NCBI GenBank assembly: GCA_964509505.1
Contig: CAZDYP010000186.1
Coordinates: 1 to 9,380 of the forward strand
DNA: 9,380 bases
Direction: 5' to 3'
Source: CAZDYP01 sp964509505
GTDB taxonomy: Bacteria; Chloroflexota; Anaerolineae; JACRMK01
Below, in pieces: positions 1-4,776 of the stretch. The translations under genes were made by a program, and so were the position numbers. Below the pieces are notes generated by a model. That model saw only the letters and a program-made list of their open reading frames with translations. It was not told the origin of the DNA and ran no database searches. Each line of letters begins with the position of its first letter. The stretch's first letter is position 1.

Positions 1-29
1 CGCGCAGCGCTTGAGCGAGGTTGACTCGC

Positions 30-899
30 TTACTTATCAAACCGCGTCGCCAACCCCACCGCCCCCAAAATCATCGCCCCGCCCACAAAAAAATTCGCCT
101 CTAACCTTTCGCTCAAGAACAGCCAGCCAAGCCATGCTCCTGCCACGGGCTGCGCAAAGAAAAATATCGAAGTGATGCCCGCGCCTAACAGCTCCAATGC
201 TTTGTTCCACAGGTACATCGCCAACGCCGTCGAGACCAACGCGAGATAGATCACGCCGAGGAGAATGGTTGGCGTGATGGCGCCAATCGGTGTGAACGAC
301 AACTCGATGGGCGCAAGCAACGCCGTGCAGAGCGCGCCGCTCAAACCCGCATACGCCGAGACGGTGAGCGTCGGATAGTCTCGCACCGCTGCGCGAATCA
401 GCACCGAATACAAACCCCACGTCAGCGCCGCCATCAACAACATCACGTTGCCAAACAACGACGACGAGAACTCGGTGGGCGCGATGACGATGCCCACGCC
501 GAGCGTCGCCAAGGCGAGACTCAATAGCTTGCGCCGTGTGATCGGTTCGTTGACGCCAAGCATAGGCAGCGCCGCGAACAAAATCATAAAGGCGGGCGAT
601 GCGCTCGTGACCAATGCGCCCATCGAAGCGTTCGTCAATTTCGTTCCAACATTTTGCGCGACAATGGAAATGCCGAAGCCAATCACACCAATGAGCGCGA
701 CCTTCCATAAATCCTGTCGCGCGACCAGCTTAGCCTTCGTCAAGCGCAATGCCGCAAACAACACGACCGAACACAACCCGAAGCGAATCGCCACCAACGT
801 CAAGGGCGGAATGCTGTCGAGCACCACCTTGCTCACGACATACATTCCGCCCCAGATGACCGCAGCTGTCAGAGCGCACAACGCCCCAAAGAGTTTCAT
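30..899 (-). CDS. EamA/DMT-superfamily membrane transporter
   Basis: Inner-membrane permease of the drug/metabolite transporter superfamily, 289 aa, the usual length for a ten-helix EamA protein. The sequence shows two tandem EamA-type repeats, about residues 5-140 and 147-285, each with about five hydrophobic helices. The first begins with ALTAAVIWGGMYVVSK and the second with LLMAALTWGLYSVLIR, the matching W-G-x-x-Y/F positions of the two halves. The segment LVSTALAMYLWNKALELLGA and the following AQPVAGAWLGWLFLSERL are typical of the family. The substrate cannot be read from sequence; relatives export amino acids, nucleosides or other metabolites. The ATG at 899 has no clear Shine-Dalgarno site. 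It lies 104 bases after the lpdA stop, separated from it by the inverted decamer array, so co-transcription with lpdA is uncertain. The family call is firm; the transported molecule is unknown. Confidence 0.93.
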   Translation of the reverse strand: MKLFGALCALTAAVIWGGMYVVSKVVLDSIPPLTLVAIRFGLCSVVLFAALRLTKAKLVARQDLWKVALIGVIGFGISIVAQNVGTKLTNASMGALVTSASPAFMILFAALPMLGVNEPITRRKLLSLALATLGVGIVIAPTEFSSSLFGNVMLLMAALTWGLYSVLIRAAVRDYPTLTVSAYAGLSGALCTALLAPIELSFTPIGAITPTILLGVIYLALVSTALAMYLWNKALELLGAGITSIFFFAQPVAGAWLGWLFLSERLEANFFVGGAMILGAVGLATRFDK

Positions 900-907
900 G
901 TTAGCAT

Positions 908-1000
908 CAAAGGCAATAAGGGGAAATAAAGGACGATTAGCAGAAATTAGGCAAAATGCGCGCGGCTCCTATTTCCTCTTATTTCCCCTAATCTCCCCTT
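908..1000. repeat. Inverted pair of period-10 tandem repeats between lpdA and the transporter gene
   Basis: Positions 908-957 read as five consecutive 10-base units, each ending in AT (for example AAGGGGAAAT at 918-927 and TAGCAGAAAT at 938-947). After a GC-rich spacer (958-970), three units of the same kind run in the opposite orientation: 971-980, 981-990 and 991-1000. On the minus strand these read AAGAGGAAAT, TAGGGGAAAT and AAGGGGAGAT. The arms contain a perfect 10-bp inverted match, GGGGAAATAA at 920-929 with TTATTTCCCC at 979-988. The whole can form a long imperfect hairpin just after lpdA, and might act as a terminator or mRNA end stabiliser. There is no U-tract typical of an intrinsic terminator. 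Confidence 0.75.
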
Positions 1001-1003
1001 CCC

Positions 1004-2389
1004 TTAAATATGAATGGCGTGACCATCTACCGCCAGCGCCGCTTCGCCAATCGCCTCCGCTAATGTTGGGTGCGCGTGAATCGTGTGGCTCACTTCGAGC
1101 GGCGTTAGTTCTGCGCTCTTGGCAAGCGCGTATTCGTGGATGCCTTCCGTTGCCTCGGGACCGATGATGTGTGCGCCGAGAATCTCGCCGTACTTCGCAT
1201 CCACGATGACCTTGACAAAGCCCTCGTAATCGCCGATGGCGATGGCTTTGCCGATGCCGCGATAGGGGAAGCGTCCCACTTTGTAGTTGAGCCCGCGCTC
1301 TTTTGCTTCGCGCTCCGTCAAACCGACGCTGCCGACTTGCGGCGTACAATACGTCGGGTGTGGAATCAGCTCAACATCCAATGGAGACGGCTGCTGTCCC
1401 GCAATGACTTCCGCCGCAATCTCGCCTTCGCGCATTGCTTTGTGGGCGAGCAACGGCGGCTTCGTCACGTCGCCAATTGCATAGATGCCTGCGACGTTGG
1501 TGCGCCCATGTCCATCCGTCACGATGAAACCGCGCTCGACCTTCACCCCAATGGCTTCGAGTCCCAAACCTTGACTGTTCGGCAGACGCCCCACCGCGAC
1601 CAACACCACATCTCCTTCAAGCGTTTGCGCGCCACTCGCATTGCTGACCTTCACACTGACGCCTTTATCGCTCGACGTGATGCCTTCGACTTTCGTGGCT
1701 GCCCTGAGCTGGATGCCTTGCCGCGTGAGCTCTTTCGTCAACAAGTCGGCGATTTCATCGTCTTCAGACGGCAGCACATGCGGCAACATCTCGACGAGTG
1801 TGACCGCGCTGCCATAGGCGCGAAAGAGCGAAGCGAACTCCGTGCCAACCGCGCCCGCGCCCATGATGATGATGTGCTTGGGCAATTGCTTGATAGTGAC
1901 GGCTTCAGTGCTGGTGATGATGCGCTCGCCGTCCACTGTGTAGCCGAGCGTGTTCGCGCGCGAACCTGTGGCGATGATGACGTTCTTCGTTTTGAGCGAC
2001 TGTCCGCTGTTTTTCAACAGCACTGTGTCTTTCGCGCTCAAGGTCGCTTCGTCCTTATACACGTCAATTTTGTTTTTCTTCATCAAGCCGTTGACGCCCG
2101 TGACTAAACGCTTCACGACTTGTCGGCTGCGCGCGATGATCTTGTCCCAATCCACGCGTACGTTGTCCACGCTCAAGCCCCACTGTTCCGCCTCTTTGAA
2201 GTATTGATACACTTCCGCATTCTTGAGCAGCGCCTTTGTCGGGATGCAACCAACCGTGACGCAGATGCCGCCCAATTCATTGCGCTCGACGACGGCGGTC
2301 TTCAAGCCCAATTGCGCCGCGCGAATTGCGCCGACGTAACCGCCGGGACCACCACCAATCACCACCACATCATAGAGAGTATCAGCCAT
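1004..2389 (-). CDS. lpdA: Dihydrolipoyl dehydrogenase (E3)
   Basis: Flavoprotein that reoxidises dihydrolipoamide with NAD+, the shared E3 subunit of 2-oxoacid dehydrogenase complexes and the glycine cleavage system. It is cytoplasmic. 461 aa, normal for the family. Seen in order: FAD-binding GGGPGG at residues 12-17; redox-active disulfide C43-x4-C48 in GGICVTVGCIPTK; ATGSRA at 140-145; NAD-binding GAGAVGTEFAS at 177-187; second FAD motif GIYAIGDVT at 301-309; and the C-terminal dimerisation domain with the catalytic pair H440 and E445 in HAHPTLAEAIGEA. All catalytic residues are present, so the enzyme should be active. The ATG at 2389 is preceded by GAGGAC (2398-2393), a good ribosome site. 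No E1, E2 or lipoyl-protein gene is next to it; partners must lie elsewhere. It follows cobO across the heptamer array. Related pyridine nucleotide-disulfide oxidoreductases such as mercuric reductase are less likely, given the canonical E3 motifs. Confidence 0.97.
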   Translation of the reverse strand: MADTLYDVVVIGGGPGGYVGAIRAAQLGLKTAVVERNELGGICVTVGCIPTKALLKNAEVYQYFKEAEQWGLSVDNVRVDWDKIIARSRQVVKRLVTGVNGLMKKNKIDVYKDEATLSAKDTVLLKNSGQSLKTKNVIIATGSRANTLGYTVDGERIITSTEAVTIKQLPKHIIIMGAGAVGTEFASLFRAYGSAVTLVEMLPHVLPSEDDEIADLLTKELTRQGIQLRAATKVEGITSSDKGVSVKVSNASGAQTLEGDVVLVAVGRLPNSQGLGLEAIGVKVERGFIVTDGHGRTNVAGIYAIGDVTKPPLLAHKAMREGEIAAEVIAGQQPSPLDVELIPHPTYCTPQVGSVGLTEREAKERGLNYKVGRFPYRGIGKAIAIGDYEGFVKVIVDAKYGEILGAHIIGPEATEGIHEYALAKSAELTPLEVSHTIHAHPTLAEAIGEAALAVDGHAIHI

Positions 2390-2392
2390 ATT

Positions 2393-2398
2393 GTCCTC
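2393..2398 (-). promoter_or_regulatory. Ribosome binding site of lpdA
   Basis: On the minus strand the bases read GAGGAC, with GAGG five bases before the ATG at 2389. It lies immediately outside the heptamer array and supports the chosen start. Confidence 0.7.
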
Positions 2399-2404
2399 AC
2401 AAAA

Positions 2405-2544
2405 AATGGCGAATGGCTAATAGCCAATAGCCAATAGCCGATGACAAATAGCCAGTGACAATTCCATTGCCTTTGGCTGCTCGCTATCCGCCATTCGCTA
2501 TTCGCTATCGGCTATAAGCCATCCGCCATTCGCTATCTGCTAGA
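2405..2544. repeat. Inverted pair of heptamer tandem arrays between cobO and lpdA
   Basis: Two arrays of 7-base units face each other. Left arm, 2405-2460: eight units in strict phase, AATGGCG, AATGGCT, AATAGCC three times, GATGACA, AATAGCC, AGTGACA. Right arm, 2475-2544: ten units in strict phase, including CGCTATC (2482, 2503, 2531), CGCCATT (2489, 2524) and CGCTATT (2496). The right arm read on the minus strand gives GATAGCG-type units, similar to the left arm, so the arms can pair around a centre near 2461-2474. The last right-arm unit, TGCTAGA at 2538-2544, contains the cobO stop codon, so the array begins at the gene end. It fills the whole cobO-lpdA gap except the lpdA ribosome site. 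It might attenuate or process the transcript between the two genes; no activity can be shown from sequence. Confidence 0.85.
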
Positions 2545-3082
2545 AATCAATACCCTTCTGCGCGAACAAGCCCTTTTGATAGGGATGCTTCACCTCGCGC
2601 ATTTCGGTCACGAGGTCGGCGCGCTCGATGAGTTCAGGCGGCGCGCCGCGCCCCGTCAACAACAAATGCAACCATGACGGCTTCAGCTCAATCAATGCCA
2701 TCACCTCGGCGACGCTCAACAAGCCTGTTTGAAGCGTGTTGTTGAGCTCGTCGAGGATAATTAGATCATAGGCGTTGGACAAAATTTTTTCGCGCGCGAG
2801 CTGTAATCCTGCTTGCGCTGCCTGCTTATGGACAGCTGCGGGCAATTGATCGTTCATGATTTTGTAGAAGCCTTCGCCTGCTTGCAGGAACTCCACATTG
2901 GGCGCGAGTCGTTCGACGCCATCCATTTCGCCATAATGCCAGGAGCCCTTGATGAACTGAATCATGCAAACTCGCCAATCGTAGCCGACGGCGCGCACCA
3001 ACAAGCCCAACGCTGCGCTTGTTTTGCCTTTGCCGTCGCCCGTATAGATCATCAGCAAGCCGCGCCGTGATTCGCGTGCCAT
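2540..3082 (-). CDS. cobO: Cob(I)alamin / cob(I)yrinic acid a,c-diamide adenosyltransferase
   Basis: Transfers the 5'-deoxyadenosyl group of ATP to the Co(I) of corrinoids, giving the adenosylated form used in coenzyme B12 synthesis or salvage. Cytoplasmic. 180 aa, within the normal range of the CobO/CobA/BtuR family. Visible motifs: P-loop GDGKGKTSAALG beginning at residue 15, which binds ATP in the reverse sense in this family; IQFIKGSW at 41-48; Walker-B-like LIILDELN at 107-114; LTGRGAPPELIERADLVTEM at about 142-161; and the diagnostic C-terminal tail, from VKHPYQKG to AQKGIDF. The ATG at 3082 lies two bases after the TAA of the upstream ferredoxin gene, so translational coupling is likely. 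No other cobalamin gene is in view, which fits either a salvage role or a dispersed pathway. The short N-terminal extension before the P-loop is smaller than in many CobA proteins. Family call is very secure. Confidence 0.95.
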   Translation of the reverse strand: MARESRRGLLMIYTGDGKGKTSAALGLLVRAVGYDWRVCMIQFIKGSWHYGEMDGVERLAPNVEFLQAGEGFYKIMNDQLPAAVHKQAAQAGLQLAREKILSNAYDLIILDELNNTLQTGLLSVAEVMALIELKPSWLHLLLTGRGAPPELIERADLVTEMREVKHPYQKGLFAQKGIDF

Positions 3083-3084
3083 GA

Positions 3085-3510
3085 TTATGCGGGCACCTTC
3101 GCGCGCGCAGGCTTGGCGGCAGGTTTCTCTTCGCCCTCGCCGTCGCCGCTCATCACAGAACGGCCCGCAGGCGTCGCCGTGAAGTCAGGACGTTCCGCTT
3201 TGTAGAGCGTCAGCTCAGGCGCAACCTTCAGCGCATCCGCGTATTCCAAACGATAAATCGTGTTCCATGGACAATACTCGGAACAGAGTGTACACCCGAT
3301 GCACAGATCATAGTTGATCTCGACCACGGGGTTGACCATGCCCACCGTCTGCGGCGCCCAATAGATACAATCGGCGGGACAAAAGACGACGCACACTTCA
3401 CAACCTGTGCAACCACTTTGGTCAATCACCGCCAGATATTTCGGCGCGCGACGCTTCCGCACCGCAATCAATTGTTGAATTTGTTTTTCGGTATATTCAC
3501 CCGCAGCCAT
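3085..3510 (-). CDS. Dicluster [4Fe-4S] ferredoxin-like protein
   Basis: Small iron-sulfur electron carrier of 141 aa. Two complete cluster motifs of the form CxxCxxCxxxCP are visible: C34, C37, C40, C44 and C70, C73, C76, C80, with an additional cysteine at 48. The spacing of 8Fe ferredoxins is kept, but a longer loop (residues 49-69) separates the motifs. An N-terminal stretch of about 30 residues, rich in K, R and Q, precedes the clusters. A C-terminal tail (about 105-141) is rich in A, P, K and E and probably disordered. The ATG at 3510 has a strong ribosome site, GAGGAG at 3521-3516, five bases away. The gene ends two bases before cobO. Since adenosyltransferases need Co(I), this protein could bring electrons to the corrinoid, but this rests only on gene order. 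It could equally serve an unrelated oxidoreductase. Confidence 0.88.
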   Translation of the reverse strand: MAAGEYTEKQIQQLIAVRKRRAPKYLAVIDQSGCTGCEVCVVFCPADCIYWAPQTVGMVNPVVEINYDLCIGCTLCSEYCPWNTIYRLEYADALKVAPELTLYKAERPDFTATPAGRSVMSGDGEGEEKPAAKPARAKVPA

Positions 3511-3515
3511 AAAAA

Positions 3516-3521
3516 CTCCTC
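3516..3521 (-). promoter_or_regulatory. Ribosome binding site of the ferredoxin gene
   Basis: GAGGAG on the minus strand, five T bases before the ATG at 3510. It is the strongest Shine-Dalgarno match in the window and fixes the ferredoxin start. Confidence 0.8.
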
Positions 3522-3548
3522 TGAGAATTGTAGCTTGCCAATTGGAAT

Positions 3549-3826
3549 TTACGCTCGAAACAAATCGGCAATCTGTAAAGTAAAGCCCAGCGGCGCTGCG
3601 CCGCCCTCCAAAGTATTTGCAACACCCAACACTTGAGTGCGCAGCAACGAATCCCCCACAACGCTCTTGCCGTGATTTTCGCCTGTCCAGTCCAGATAGA
3701 CGACCGCCCCTTTGATCAATTTCGCTGGACGATGAGAGTCAAGAATTTGAACGCTTCTTCGGCGGTTAGCAATTTTTCGCTTGGGCAAGGGTAGGACTTG
3801 GCGCAATCATCACGCGCCTCTGCCAT
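3549..3826 (-). pseudogene. Remnant of a small protein gene split across two frames (family not recognised)
   Basis: Two adjacent minus-strand frames each read like protein over part of this stretch. From ATG at 3826 the first frame gives 36 residues, including CAKSYPCPSEKLLTAEEAFKFL, and stops at TGA 3718-3716. A second frame, open over 3806-3549, becomes protein-like only near 3735 and continues with LIKGAVVYLDWTGENHG, then VVGDSLLRTQVLGVA, ending FTLQIADLFRA at a TAA. Joining them near 3730-3740 would give one protein of about 90 residues. The simplest reading is a single small gene with a frameshift, real or from sequencing. There is no clear ribosome site before 3826. I do not recognise a family and assign no function. 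It could also be two chance open frames; the argument is only that residue composition looks natural in each half and not elsewhere. Confidence 0.35.
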
Positions 3827-3832
3827 GATTAT

Positions 3833-3863
3833 AAACGACTTTGACGTGATGACAAACGACTTT
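3833..3863. repeat. Two direct copies of AAACGACTTT, 21 bp apart
   Basis: AAACGACTTT occurs at 3833-3842 and again at 3854-3863, on the same strand and spaced by two helical turns. The pair lies between the divergent genes, about 95 bases upstream of the -10 box of the glycosyltransferase operon. The spacing suits a dimeric or tandem DNA-binding regulator, but a plain short duplication is equally possible. Confidence 0.4.
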
Positions 3864-3934
3864 TATCGGCTTTCAACGGCAAGCCTAGCTGAATCAGAGC
3901 TCAAGAGCGCTAGGCAAACAGGAAGCGCGCATTC

Positions 3935-3961
3935 TTGCAAATGCTAAACCAATTGTATAAT
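3935..3961 (+). promoter_or_regulatory. Predicted sigma-70-type promoter of the glycosyltransferase-YfhO operon
   Basis: A perfect TATAAT is at 3956-3961. A TTGCAA hexamer at 3935-3940 is a possible -35 box, though the 15-base spacer is short; TTCTTG at 3932-3937 would give 18. Transcription would start near 3968, leaving a leader of about 29 bases before the ATG at 3997. This is the only convincing -10 box just upstream of a gene in the window. Confidence 0.55.
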
Positions 3962-3981
3962 GGCAGCCTCACTCTGAGTTG

Positions 3982-3987
3982 AAGGAA
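3982..3987 (+). promoter_or_regulatory. Ribosome binding site choosing ATG 3997 for the glycosyltransferase
   Basis: AAGGAA lies about nine bases before ATG 3997. The alternative TTG start at 3979 would place this site inside the gene and leave itself without a ribosome site, so ATG 3997 is preferred. Confidence 0.55.
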
Positions 3988-3996
3988 TGTTCATTC

Positions 3997-4776
3997 ATGA
4001 CTGTGGTCGTCGTCATACCGACGTACAACGAAGCAAACAACATTGCCAACCTGATTACCGCACTCTTCGCTTTGTCGCTTAAACCCGAACAGCAACTACA
4101 CCTTTTGATTGTGGACGATGCCTCACCCGATGGCACCGGGCAATTAGTCGAACAGTTGCAACCGTCCTATCCGCAACGCTTACACCTCCTAACGCGCGCG
4201 CATAAAGGCGGCTTGGGCTCGGCGTACGTGGCGGGCTTTCAACGCGCCTTGGAACTCGGCGCGGATTACGTCATCCAAATGGATGCGGATTTCAGCCATT
4301 CGCCCAATTACATTCCGCAGCTGCTGGAACGCACCAAAGAGGCTGAGGTAGTAGTCGGTTCGCGTTACGTGCGCGGCGGCAAACTTGACGAGCGTTGGAG
4401 TTGGGGGCGATTTTTTCTGAGCTGGTGGGCGAACTCGGTGTGGGTGCGTTTGATTCTCGGCCTGCGCGTCAAAGACGCCACTGCGGGGTTCAAGTGTTGG
4501 CGTCGCCTCGCGCTGGAGACGATTGACTTGACGCGCGTGCGCTCCAATGGCTACGATTTTCAAGTCGAGATGGCATACTTGTGCGAGCGCTTGAATTTTC
4601 GTGTGCAGGAAATTCCCATTTACTTTGAAGACCGCCGCATCGGGCGCAGCAAAATGAGCATTCCGGTGAAACTGGAAGCGGCGTATCGCGTCCTCGAAAT
4701 TCGCTGGCGGTATCGCGGCGGGCGCACCGTCGCCGCGCTGCCGCCGCGCGTGGACACATCCCGTGAAACGATCTGA
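3997..4776 (+). CDS. Polyprenyl-phosphate hexose synthase, Dpm1-like GT2 glycosyltransferase
   Basis: Predicted to transfer a hexose from a nucleotide sugar to a polyprenyl phosphate on the inner face of the membrane; the closest well-known type is dolichol/polyprenol-phosphate mannose synthase. 259 aa from ATG 3997. Seen: N-terminal VVVIPTYNEANNI; nucleotide-binding DDASPDGT at about 40-47; metal-binding MDADFSH at about 95-101; VGSRYVRGG at about 121-129; VKDATAGFKCWRR at about 158-170; and IYFEDRRIGRSKMS near 208-220, all typical of the Dpm1 group. There is no C-terminal pair of membrane helices, unlike GtrB/CsbB or ArnC, so it resembles the soluble Dpm1 form. The sugar, mannose, glucose or N-acetylhexosamine, cannot be fixed from sequence. 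The last 14 bases overlap the next gene, which suggests coupled translation and a shared pathway with the YfhO-flippase protein. Confidence 0.9.
   Translation: MTVVVVIPTYNEANNIANLITALFALSLKPEQQLHLLIVDDASPDGTGQLVEQLQPSYPQRLHLLTRAHKGGLGSAYVAGFQRALELGADYVIQMDADFSHSPNYIPQLLERTKEAEVVVGSRYVRGGKLDERWSWGRFFLSWWANSVWVRLILGLRVKDATAGFKCWRRLALETIDLTRVRSNGYDFQVEMAYLCERLNFRVQEIPIYFEDRRIGRSKMSIPVKLEAAYRVLEIRWRYRGGRTVAALPPRVDTSRETI

Noticed and set aside
1..29. Possible feature at the left edge
   Set aside because: Too short to judge; no frame or repeat can be supported.
448..1167. Plus-strand open frame of 239 codons
   Set aside because: Antisense to the EamA transporter and the lpdA 3' end, and runs through the decamer repeat; no domain or ribosome site.
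1136..2107. Long open frame (323 codons) on the plus strand
   Set aside because: It lies wholly opposite lpdA, whose catalytic motifs are intact; the plus-strand product is rich in R, D and H with no recognisable domain, as expected for an antisense shadow.
2405..2544. CRISPR array
   Set aside because: Units are 7 bases, contiguous and without spacers; no cas gene is present.
3527..3532. TACAAT as a -10 box for the ferredoxin gene
   Set aside because: Transcription would start within the ribosome site, and no -35 box is at the proper distance.
3979..3996. Upstream TTG start for the glycosyltransferase, adding six residues
   Set aside because: The likely ribosome site lies inside this segment, and family members begin right at the VVIPTYNE strand, so ATG 3997 fits better.
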